Origin: Methylotenera_A sp046594885
GTDB lineage: Bacteria; Pseudomonadota; Gammaproteobacteria; Burkholderiales; Methylophilaceae
Direction of reading: 5' to 3'
Length of the DNA stretch: 6,957 nucleotides
Assembly (NCBI GenBank): GCA_046594885.1
Contig: JBKJRD010000035.1
Coordinates: forward strand, 1-6,957
Below are positions 1 through 5,765 of this stretch, in pieces (position 1 is the stretch's first letter; every line of letters begins with the position of its first letter). The notes under the pieces are model-generated. The model was not told where the DNA came from. It made no database searches and saw only the letters and a list, made by a program, of their open reading frames with translations. The position numbers were made by a program, and so were the translations under genes.

Positions 1-428
1 CTATCGTTTATGCTAGCGACTTAACCCCTAAAATCACTTACTTTTATGATGGAGACACCGTTAAAATAAAAGATGCATTCAATGAATATAAATTACGCCT
101 AAGCGATATTGATGCGCCAGAACGCAATCAAACTTACGGTAAAACTGCGCGGCGTGCGCTCATTCAATTATGTAAAAATGCAGATGTGCGCGTTTATATT
201 ACTGGCAAAGATAGATATCAACGCAACACAGGAAAGCTCATTTGCAATAACCAAGACGCCAGCGTTTATATGGTTAAAAATGGCCATGCGTGGTTTAACA
301 AAGCTTACTCTATGGATTACACGCTAGATTTAGCCGAGCAGGAATCGCGCGCCAATCAATTAGGATTATGGCAACGCAAAAATCCAACACCGCCTTGGAT
401 TTGGCGGCAAAAAAAACGTGCAAATTAA
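1..428 (+). CDS. Thermonuclease (SNase-like) family protein, 5' end missing
   Basis: A frame open from base 3 to the TAA at 426-428 gives 141 residues of a staphylococcal-nuclease-like (SNase, OB-fold) protein. The family cuts DNA or RNA phosphodiester bonds using Ca2+. Visible hallmarks in order are DGDTVKI (bases 48-68, metal-binding Asp), LRL (93-101, Arg equivalent to nuclease Arg35), IDAPE (108-122, Asp40 and Glu43 equivalents), DRYQR (210-224, Arg87 equivalent), and the family C-terminal pattern GLWQR then PPWIWR. All catalytic positions appear intact, so it is probably active. The start codon and any signal peptide lie upstream of the window; family members of this type are usually exported, which is inference here. 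It runs in the same direction as slyD, 74 bases upstream of it. No terminator is evident between them, so co-transcription is possible, though a functional link is not obvious. The GTG at 186 is internal to the domain and is not the start. Confidence 0.9.
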   Translation, partial: IVYASDLTPKITYFYDGDTVKIKDAFNEYKLRLSDIDAPERNQTYGKTARRALIQLCKNADVRVYITGKDRYQRNTGKLICNNQDASVYMVKNGHAWFNKAYSMDYTLDLAEQESRANQLGLWQRKNPTPPWIWRQKKRAN

Positions 429-502
429 TTGAATCAAAACGTTTGCCACATTTTTATATTAAAATACGCACTTAACTTTTTTAAAATTTTCAGGAATTAA
501 CT

Positions 503-982
503 ATGCAAGTCGCCATGAACACCGTTGTCACCATGACTTATGAACTTAAAAATAGCGATGGAGAAGTGCTTGAATCGAGCGCCGACCCAGTGGCATATTT
601 ACACGGCGGATATGACAATATATTTCCAAAAGTAGAAGAAGCCATGCACGGCAAAAACGTGGGTGATGTGATTGAAGTGAATTTAGAACCAGTAGATGGC
701 TTTGGCGAATACGATGAAGAATTGGTGCAAATCGAGCCAGCAAATGCATTCCCAGCGGCAGAGCTAAAAGTAGGCATGCAGTTTGAAGGTGAAGACGATA
801 CGGGCGAAGTGATTTTATACACCGTAACCGAAATTGCCGATGGCAAAGTAGTGGTCGATGGCAATCACCCTTGGGCAGGCGAGCGTTTATTATTCAAAGC
901 AACCATTACAGAAGTGCGTAGCGCAAGCAAAGAAGAAGTTTCGCACAGCCATGTGCATGGTGCGGGTGGGCATCATCATTAG
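503..982 (+). CDS. slyD: FKBP-type peptidyl-prolyl cis-trans isomerase SlyD
   Basis: The 159-residue product is a SlyD-type FKBP. These cytoplasmic enzymes isomerise Xaa-Pro bonds, act as chaperones and, through a His-rich tail, bind Ni2+ or Zn2+ for hydrogenase and other metalloprotein assembly. The FKBP core runs over about residues 4-70 and 128-140. It is interrupted by the insert-in-flap chaperone domain at about 75-127. Typical motifs are YLHGGYDNIFPKVEEAM (32-48), DGFGEYDEELVQ (65-76) and GNHPWAGERLLF (120-131). The tail is short, with six His (148, 150, 152, 157-159) and no Cys; E. coli SlyD is 196 residues with a longer Cys/His tail, so metal capacity is probably lower. The ATG at 503 is preferred because AGGA at 492-495 lies 7 bases upstream; a second ATG at 515 is less well placed. 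No convincing hairpin terminator follows directly. Confidence 0.95.
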   Translation: MQVAMNTVVTMTYELKNSDGEVLESSADPVAYLHGGYDNIFPKVEEAMHGKNVGDVIEVNLEPVDGFGEYDEELVQIEPANAFPAAELKVGMQFEGEDDTGEVILYTVTEIADGKVVVDGNHPWAGERLLFKATITEVRSASKEEVSHSHVHGAGGHHH

Positions 983-997
983 GATAAAATCTTATTG

Positions 998-1336
998 ATG
1001 AAAAAAAGTTAAGAGAATTCATACAAATCTTTATCATGAGGTTCAGGGTGAAGATAATGCTGAAGAGTATCTAAAGAACGCTTTTCTTTCCATGGTTTCG
1101 ACTCCAAAATAAACAAATCAAATCATAAATTTTCTACCTAGGTCGAGATTTTTACAACTGATGGAGATGGCTACACTTACATTCGCCTCAAAATATGGAA
1201 AGATGGCTTGCATCAAGAGTATGTTTAATTCTCTGAAGATTCTCTTGAAAAAATAATTGAGTCAATTATCAAAACAAGATTTAATCTTTATGGCTTTTGG
1301 GATCATCGAAATGGTGTACTGAATGGTCGCGTATAA
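998..1336 (+). pseudogene. Decayed gene of unknown function between slyD and mutS
   Basis: This gap carries no intact gene but reads as one broken protein. ATG at 998 is followed by an A7 tract (1001-1007). If one A is dropped, the frame reads MKKVKRIHTNLYHEVQGEDN and on to AEEYLK (to about 1075). Adding one base near 1073-1075 returns to the original frame: ERFSFHGFDSKINKSNHKFS, a TAG at 1139-1141, VEIFTTDGDGYTYIRLKIWK and on to EYV, a TAA at 1226-1228, then FSEDSLEKIIESIIKTRF to the TAA at 1334-1336. The two indels compensate each other. Both nonsense codons could be single changes from CAG or CAA. The residual protein of about 110 residues is polar with aromatic clusters; I do not recognise the family. 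The nearest Shine-Dalgarno-like AGGA overlaps the slyD stop and is too far upstream to be convincing. This is a decay reading by inference; chance alignment of short frames is the alternative. Confidence 0.5.
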
Positions 1337-1356
1337 ACATAACTTTATTGTGTTTA
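1334..1356. terminator. Weak AT-rich hairpin between convergent genes
   Basis: TAAACATAA (1334-1342) can pair with TTGTGTTTA (1348-1356) around a 5-base loop, with one T-G wobble. It lies just beyond the mutS stop, in the convergent slyD/mutS gap, where a bidirectional terminator would be expected. The stem has only one G-C pair and no clean U-tract on either strand, so termination activity is doubtful. Confidence 0.2.
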
Positions 1357-1395
1357 AGATTCTTATTTGCCCGATATTTAAATTTTAGCTAACTG

Positions 1396-4071
1396 TCAGA
1401 GTGCTTTTAGCTTATACAAAAAATCCAAAGCTTCTTTGGGCGTTAAATCATCTGGTTGTATCACTTCTAACATCTCTATCAATTCAGCACTTAACACTTT
1501 TTTTTCATCAACTTTTTCATCTATTTTGTACGCAAACATATCCGTTTGATCTGCATTCGCAACGGTCATTTGCGCAATTTCTAATTGCGCCAGTTTCTTT
1601 TTCGCCGTGCTAATCACCGCTTTTGGAATGCCCGCCAGCTGCGCAACTTGCAAGCCGTAGCTCATCTGCGCAGCGCCCTCTTCCACTTTGTGCATAAACA
1701 CAATCGCTTTGCTATCATCTTGGCCATGTTCCACTGCGTCCAAATGCACATTCGCAGCGTGTTTGGCTTCATCCACAATGCGGGTTAATTCAAAGTAGTG
1801 TGTGGCAAATAGCGTATAACTTTTGTTTTTTTCTAATATTTGTTTAGCCACTGCCCATGCCAAACTTAAACCATCAAACGTGCTGGTGCCACGGCCGATT
1901 TCATCGAGCAACACTAAACTTTTATCGGTGGCGTGATGCAATATATTGCCCGATTGAGTCATTTCCACCATAAAGGTAGAGCGCCCACCTGCCAAATCGT
2001 CAGAAGCGCCAATTCGCGTAAAGATACGGTCAATTTCGCCGATTTTAGCGTTATTTGCCGGCACAAAGCTACCACAGTGCGCGAGTAACACAATTAAAGC
2101 AGTTTGGCGCATGAAGGTCGATTTGCCGCCCATATTTGGCCCTGTAATCAAAAGCAATTGGCGATAAGGATTAAGCAGCACGTCGTTAGCAATAAACGGC
2201 TGGCCATTGCTGGCAACAGAAATACTCTCCACAACCGGGTGACGCCCAGCAATAATCTCAATGCCTGCTGTTTGGGTAAATTGTGGTTGCACATAATTTA
2301 AAGCCAGCGCACGTTCTGCAAAACAACATAAAACATCTAAGCTGGCAACCGCACCGCTGTTGGTTTGCGGCGCAGGAATAAATTCGCCTAAGCTTTCAAC
2401 CACTTGCTCGTACAACATTTTTTCACGCGCCAATGCTCTGTCGTTCGCACTTAATACTTTATCTTCAAAGGTTTTTAATTCTGGTGTAATAAATCGCTCT
2501 ACATTTTTAAGCGTTTGCCTGCGCCGATATTCTGCTGGCGCGTTTTCGGCTTGTGCGCGGCTGATTTCAATATAAAAACCATGCACGCTGTTGTATTCCA
2601 CCTTTAAATTGGTTAAGCCTGTACGCGCTTTTTCTGCTGCTTCAAATTGCAGTAAAAAATCCCCATGATTGGCTTGCAAACTGCGCAACTCGTCTAATTC
2701 GGCATCAAAACCATCGGCTATTACGCCGCCTTCACGCAATAAGGAGGATGGCTCTGACTTAATGGCTTTGTTTAACAAATTAATCGCTGCAATGGGTGCT
2801 TGTAAATTAGCTCCCAGCGTTTCTAATAACATGGTTTTACTGGAAACCAACACGTTTTGCAGTAATGGCAATTGCAATAAACTGACATTTAAACCAGATA
2901 AATCGCGCGGCCTAGCTGTTTTTAATGCCATTCGCGCGGTGATGCGCTCAATATCGCCAATCACTTTCAGATGATTTTGTAACGCTTGATAATGAGATGA
3001 CTGAATTAGTTCGGCTACTGCCTCGTGCCGCTTAAACACTAAGTTTTGATTGCGCAGCGGATGATGCAACCAATGCCGCAACAAGCGCGCGCCCATGGCA
3101 GTTTTGGTGTGATTAAGCAAAAAATACAAAGTGGGCGAGGCATCGCCACGCAATGTCTGATCAATTTCTAAATTGCGACGTGTGGCGGCATCTAACTGAA
3201 CCGTGTCGCTAATGGATTCAACCCTAATGGCATTAATATGCGGCAAAGCGGCGCGTTGTGTGTGTTTTACATATTCTAACAAAGCACCCGCAGCACCAAT
3301 CGCAGGTTTTAAATTGGCACAGCCAAAGCCGTTTAAATCTAAGGTGTTTAACTGTTTGGTTAAGCCTGATAGCGCAGCTGAAAAATCAAATTGCCAAACA
3401 CTTAAACGCTTTTTAGGTGCTTTATATTGGTTAAGTATGTTTTCTTGTGCAGTTGTTAAATCGTCTTCACAGACGATTTCGGCTGGATTAATGCGCGCTA
3501 ACTCTTGCGCCAATTGTCCTAGCGCGACTTCGCCTACAACAAACTCACCAGAGGCTAAGTTTAATTGTGCCAAACCAATTAAGCCATCACCAAAATAAAT
3601 ACTCAGCAATACATTATCGCGGGTTTCATCTAGCAAAGCGGTATCAGTTAACGTGCCAGGCGTTAAAATGCGGCTTACAGCGCGCGCAACCGGGCCTTTA
3701 GAGGTTGCAGGGTCGCCGATTTGCTCACAAATCGCCACCGCCTCGCCCATTTTGGCTAGCTTGGCTAAATATTGCTCTGCCGCATGATACGGCACACCCG
3801 CCATTTTAATCGGCTCACCGTTGCTAGTGCCGCGGCGCGTGAGCGTGATACCAAGTAAACGTGACGCCTTTTCAGCATCTTCAAAAAACAACTCGTAAAA
3901 ATCACCCATACGATAAAACAACAGCATATCGGGATGCTGCGCTTTTAAGCCCAAATATTGGCGCATCATAGGGGTGTGATTATTATGGATCTCCGAGTTA
4001 TTAGTTGTCTTACTGTTTTCTTGATTTTTTTTCATTATATATATTAAAGATATAGGCTCAAGTGAGCGCAT
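1396..4071 (-). CDS. mutS: DNA mismatch repair protein MutS
   Basis: The product is an 891-residue MutS, the mismatch-recognition ATPase that starts methyl-directed repair with MutL and the sliding clamp. The mismatch-wedge Phe-X-Glu motif is in GDFYELF (Phe58, Glu60). The connector, lever and clamp domains follow to about residue 570. The ATPase domain shows Walker A GPNMGGKST (644-652), the STFMVEMTQ segment (698-706), Walker B LVLLDEIGRGTS (719-730) and FATHYFEL (755-762). QTDMF (842-846) fits a beta-clamp-binding motif, and the C-terminal LTPKEALDFLYKLKAL matches the oligomerisation tail. All key residues are present. The start is uncertain. The ATG at 4069-4071 has only a weak GAG upstream. 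The ATG at 4033-4035 would give 879 residues beginning MKKNQENS, lacks any Shine-Dalgarno, but fits the family N-terminus better, since E. coli MutS has about 10 residues before its HTPMM. I give the longest extent. The gene is monocistronic as far as seen. Confidence 0.97.
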   Translation of the reverse strand: MRSLEPISLIYIMKKNQENSKTTNNSEIHNNHTPMMRQYLGLKAQHPDMLLFYRMGDFYELFFEDAEKASRLLGITLTRRGTSNGEPIKMAGVPYHAAEQYLAKLAKMGEAVAICEQIGDPATSKGPVARAVSRILTPGTLTDTALLDETRDNVLLSIYFGDGLIGLAQLNLASGEFVVGEVALGQLAQELARINPAEIVCEDDLTTAQENILNQYKAPKKRLSVWQFDFSAALSGLTKQLNTLDLNGFGCANLKPAIGAAGALLEYVKHTQRAALPHINAIRVESISDTVQLDAATRRNLEIDQTLRGDASPTLYFLLNHTKTAMGARLLRHWLHHPLRNQNLVFKRHEAVAELIQSSHYQALQNHLKVIGDIERITARMALKTARPRDLSGLNVSLLQLPLLQNVLVSSKTMLLETLGANLQAPIAAINLLNKAIKSEPSSLLREGGVIADGFDAELDELRSLQANHGDFLLQFEAAEKARTGLTNLKVEYNSVHGFYIEISRAQAENAPAEYRRRQTLKNVERFITPELKTFEDKVLSANDRALAREKMLYEQVVESLGEFIPAPQTNSGAVASLDVLCCFAERALALNYVQPQFTQTAGIEIIAGRHPVVESISVASNGQPFIANDVLLNPYRQLLLITGPNMGGKSTFMRQTALIVLLAHCGSFVPANNAKIGEIDRIFTRIGASDDLAGGRSTFMVEMTQSGNILHHATDKSLVLLDEIGRGTSTFDGLSLAWAVAKQILEKNKSYTLFATHYFELTRIVDEAKHAANVHLDAVEHGQDDSKAIVFMHKVEEGAAQMSYGLQVAQLAGIPKAVISTAKKKLAQLEIAQMTVANADQTDMFAYKIDEKVDEKKVLSAELIEMLEVIQPDDLTPKEALDFLYKLKAL

Positions 4072-4153
4072 TTAAACTCAATGTGATTTGAAATAAATTA
4101 AATGCATAATAGGGCTACGTCCATAATCATTTTATTAAGGATATATTCTACCC

Positions 4154-4357
4154 ATGAAAACGATTCCCAACCAAAATATTGTTCTAAAGTTTACCTTGGA
4201 TAGAAAACCGTGCCCAAACAAGCATGGCTAACTTGAATTTATAAATAACTCAAATGCTGAGCCACATATCCTATTTGATGATCATTGAGATACAGTATGG
4301 ACTTACCCCGATTTAGTAGATAAGTGAGAATGTCTGAAATCACTAAAAGGCAGTTAA
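4154..4357 (+). pseudogene. Decayed small ORF remnant between mutS and the EamA gene
   Basis: The gap between mutS and the transporter gene has no intact gene. From ATG 4154 one frame reads MKTIPNQNIVLKFTLDRKPC then PNKHG, TAA (4229-4231), LEFINNSNAEPHILFDDH, TGA (4286-4288), DTVWTYPDLVDK, TGA (4325-4327), ECLKSLKGS and TAA (4355-4357). The composition between stops looks protein-like and no frame change is needed, so this resembles a gene of about 65-70 codons killed by point mutations. AAGGA at 4137-4141 lies 12 bases before the ATG, farther than usual. The intact first piece would encode only 25 residues. I do not recognise the family. Chance is a real alternative, as no homologue can be named. 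Confidence 0.35.
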
Positions 4358-4380
4358 ATGCAATATCTCAGCAATACTGC
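4350..4380 (-). terminator. Possible weak terminator after the EamA transporter gene
   Basis: Read on the minus strand directly after the TAA stop, GCAGT (4380-4376) can pair with ACTGC (4354-4350), followed by a C and then TTTT. The loop is long (21 bases) with only a 3-pair inner stem, so this is a weak candidate supported mostly by its position. Confidence 0.2.
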
Positions 4381-5253
4381 TTAATCTATTCTCTGAGCCA
4401 GCTTAATTCGACCCATCATCACCAACCCGATGCCACTAAGCGTAGCAATTGAAGCTTCTATCAGTCTTAGTGTAATCACATCATTTAAAAGCACCGCACC
4501 ACCAACAGCCGCAATTATTGGAACACTTAACTGAGCAACTGCAGCATTGGTTATATTTAATCTTTGCAAGGCTGCATACCAAATTACATAGCCTATTCCT
4601 GAGGTAACTGCTCCAGAAATTACTGCGAGCATTACACCCATACTTTCTAACTTCACTTTCGTTATGAATGTTAGGCTAAGAGCTAAAGCAAAAACTGTAG
4701 CAAGCATAAAGTTACCACTGGTAACCTGCATTGCATCTACAGATGTCCTTCCTCGCAGGGAGTAAATCGCCCAAGCAGTCCCAGCAATGAGCATGATCAG
4801 TGAATCAGTCAGGTTCGGTGTTGAAGCACCGGGAAGCAGCAGCCAGACAACACCTGCAGTTGCAATGAATAGTCCCAGGATTTGCTGAATATTAAGTTGT
4901 TCACCCTTCAAAAGGCCATAAACAATCATGGTGAACTGGACTGCAGCAAAAAGCAAAATGGCACCTGTGCCTGTTGTTAAATTGATATAAGCGTATGAAA
5001 AGGCTTCTGCATATATAAATAAAGCTAATGCTGAAGGCCAGTTGCTTGTTGCTGTCAGGCGTGTTGTATGCAATCTATTGCCCAGCCTTAAGATTATCCA
5101 AAGCACTAACGCGCCAGATGCGATACGTATACAGGTAAAGCTAGTAGGGTCAATGAAAGCATCTTTAAGAGCCCATCTGCACAGTAAGGAGTTACCCGCA
5201 AAAGCAGTCATTGCTATAAAAGTCAGTAAAAAAGTTCTCGTTGAATTTATCAT
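4381..5253 (-). CDS. EamA/DMT-family transporter
   Basis: The 290-residue product is an integral inner-membrane protein of the drug/metabolite transporter superfamily, with two EamA repeats. About ten hydrophobic helices are visible, near residues 8-28, 38-56, 74-92, 97-115, 123-141, 150-166, 180-197, 206-226, 233-256 and 263-281. Family signs are the first-helix pattern FAGNSLLCRWAL, the following FIDPTSFTCIRIASGALVLW, the repeat-one end GEQLNIQQILGLFIATAGV, and the second-repeat segment AAVAQLSVPIIAAVGGAVLL followed by a helix ending GLVMMGR. Members export amino acids, metabolites or drugs; the substrate cannot be read here. I chose ATG at 5251-5253, preceded by GTGGA 4 bases upstream. An in-frame GTG at 5260-5262 would add three residues but has no ribosome site. 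The gene stands alone, with a perfect dyad (5269-5298) just upstream of its start as a likely control site. Confidence 0.9.
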   Translation of the reverse strand: MINSTRTFLLTFIAMTAFAGNSLLCRWALKDAFIDPTSFTCIRIASGALVLWIILRLGNRLHTTRLTATSNWPSALALFIYAEAFSYAYINLTTGTGAILLFAAVQFTMIVYGLLKGEQLNIQQILGLFIATAGVVWLLLPGASTPNLTDSLIMLIAGTAWAIYSLRGRTSVDAMQVTSGNFMLATVFALALSLTFITKVKLESMGVMLAVISGAVTSGIGYVIWYAALQRLNITNAAVAQLSVPIIAAVGGAVLLNDVITLRLIEASIATLSGIGLVMMGRIKLAQRID

Positions 5254-5268
5254 TAAATCCACTTAACG

Positions 5269-5298
5269 ATGTATAGAAATGTAATATTAGCTATACAT
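5269..5298. promoter_or_regulatory. Perfect 8-bp inverted repeat upstream of the EamA gene
   Basis: ATGTATAG (5269-5276) and CTATACAT (5291-5298) form a perfect inverted repeat around a 14-base AT-rich spacer. The half-site centres are 22 bases apart, two helical turns, as expected for a dimeric repressor or activator. The near arm lies 16 bases from the transporter ATG on the minus strand, where promoter or operator elements belong. The regulator is unknown and no regulator gene is in the window. Confidence 0.4.
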
Positions 5299-5325
5299 GG
5301 AAGTTTATTATTTGAGCATGGAAGT
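5296..5325. repeat. Direct repeat CATGGAAGT, two copies 21 bases apart
   Basis: CATGGAAGT occurs at 5296-5304 and again at 5317-5325. The 21-base period places both copies on the same face of the helix. The first copy overlaps the right arm of the 5269-5298 inverted repeat. It could be part of the same control region or a chance repeat. Confidence 0.3.
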
Positions 5326-5420
5326 CAGTAATGTTTAACATAAATCAATTTGTTAGTATTAATTAAACATCATTAAGCATTAACTTATAAAGGCGGTCGA
5401 CATAGCAACTGAAGGCTTGA

Positions 5421-5561
5421 ATGACAACCTTAGCAGAAAATCTAAATCAGTTAACTTAGAATACATCTGCTAACAAGAAAAAGTTGGCTAAAATCGATGT
5501 TGACTTATGCAATTAACTTGCTGTTTTATCAGGCGCTCCTCACACCAACATAATTAAGTAG
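5421..5561 (+). pseudogene. Decayed small ORF with a good ribosome site, unknown function
   Basis: GAAGG (5411-5415) sits 5 bases before ATG 5421, a good ribosome site. The frame reads MTTLAENLNQLT, TAG (5457-5459), NTSANKKKLAKIDVDLCN, TAA (5514-5516), LAVLSGAPHTNIIK, TAG (5559-5561). The opening resembles the N-terminal helix of many small DNA-binding or phage-type regulator proteins, but there is too little to assign a family. As it stands only a 12-residue peptide would be made. Two nonsense mutations in a gene of about 46 or more codons is the simplest reading. An alternative is a functional short leader peptide, or chance. Confidence 0.3.
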
Positions 5562-5568
5562 CAATTGA

Positions 5569-5597
5569 TTTACAATTTTTAGTTTATTAAGTATACA
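5569..5597 (+). promoter_or_regulatory. Candidate sigma-70 promoter for the solute-binding protein gene
   Basis: TTTACA (5569-5574) and TATACA (5592-5597) are separated by exactly 17 bases, matching the -35 consensus at 5 of 6 and the -10 at 4 of 6. Transcription would start near 5604 and leave a leader of about 160 bases, which would include the dyads at 5638-5656 and 5709-5732. The surrounding sequence is very AT-rich, so chance matches are likely. Confidence 0.35.
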
Positions 5598-5607
5598 ATA
5601 AACTTGT

Positions 5608-5626
5608 ATGCATATTATTAATGCAT
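5608..5626. repeat. ATGCAT duplicated around a 7-base AT spacer
   Basis: The self-complementary hexamer ATGCAT occurs at 5608-5613 and 5621-5626, so the pair is both a direct and an inverted repeat with a 13-base period. It lies just downstream of the candidate promoter. It may be a protein-binding site; the AT-rich setting makes chance quite possible. Confidence 0.25.
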
Positions 5627-5637
5627 AAATAATTACT

Positions 5638-5656
5638 TTGCACTGAATAAGTGCAA
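5638..5656. promoter_or_regulatory. Dyad TTGCACT-N5-AGTGCAA, NtrC-site-like
   Basis: TTGCACT (5638-5644) and AGTGCAA (5650-5656) form a perfect 7-bp inverted repeat with a 5-base spacer. The core TGCACT-N5-AGTGCA closely resembles the known NtrC recognition pattern TGCACC-N5-GGTGCA, which would fit nitrogen control of a peptide or amino-compound uptake gene. No clear sigma-54 -24/-12 element is visible downstream, so the NtrC reading is only a suggestion. As RNA the dyad could also form a small hairpin in the leader. Confidence 0.4.
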
Positions 5657-5708
5657 TAAATGGTGAGTTTTATAGGGTTTCTAGCGTGGAAGCTGGAAAA
5701 TAATTTTT

Positions 5709-5732
5709 GAACAAATAGTCACCAGTTTGTTC
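5709..5732. promoter_or_regulatory. Dyad GAACAAA-N10-TTTGTTC in the leader of the binding-protein gene
   Basis: GAACAAA (5709-5715) and TTTGTTC (5726-5732) are perfectly complementary around a 10-base spacer, 33 bases before the ATG at 5766. The arms could be an operator for a dimeric regulator or an RNA stem in the 5' untranslated region. It ends about 20 bases before the Shine-Dalgarno, so it would not mask it directly. Confidence 0.35.
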
Positions 5733-5751
5733 GTCAATGAAGCACTGTTAG

Positions 5752-5757
5752 AAGGAG
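5752..5757 (+). promoter_or_regulatory. Strong ribosome binding site that fixes the start at 5766
   Basis: AAGGAG lies 8 bases before ATG 5766. This, together with the signal peptide that begins there, excludes the in-frame TTG at 5727, which has no ribosome site and would add 13 unrelated residues. Confidence 0.85.
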
Positions 5758-5765
5758 AAGTTAGC

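Noticed and set aside
443..465. slyD promoter from TTGCCA (443-448) and TAAAAT (460-465)
   Set aside because: The hexamers are only 11 bases apart, too close for a sigma-70 promoter, and other pairings give 20 bases or more.
538..864. Minus-strand open frames across slyD
   Set aside because: They give low-complexity Ser/Thr/Pro-rich translations opposite a clear SlyD coding region.
1401..3598. Several plus-strand open frames of 65-131 codons inside mutS
   Set aside because: They lie antisense to a fully conserved mutS, lack ribosome sites and recognisable domains, and are explained as shadows of its codon pattern.
5661..5712. Sigma-54 promoter downstream of the NtrC-like dyad
   Set aside because: TGG triplets near 5661 and 5692 were tested against the -24/-12 pattern; the GC element does not occur at the required spacing.
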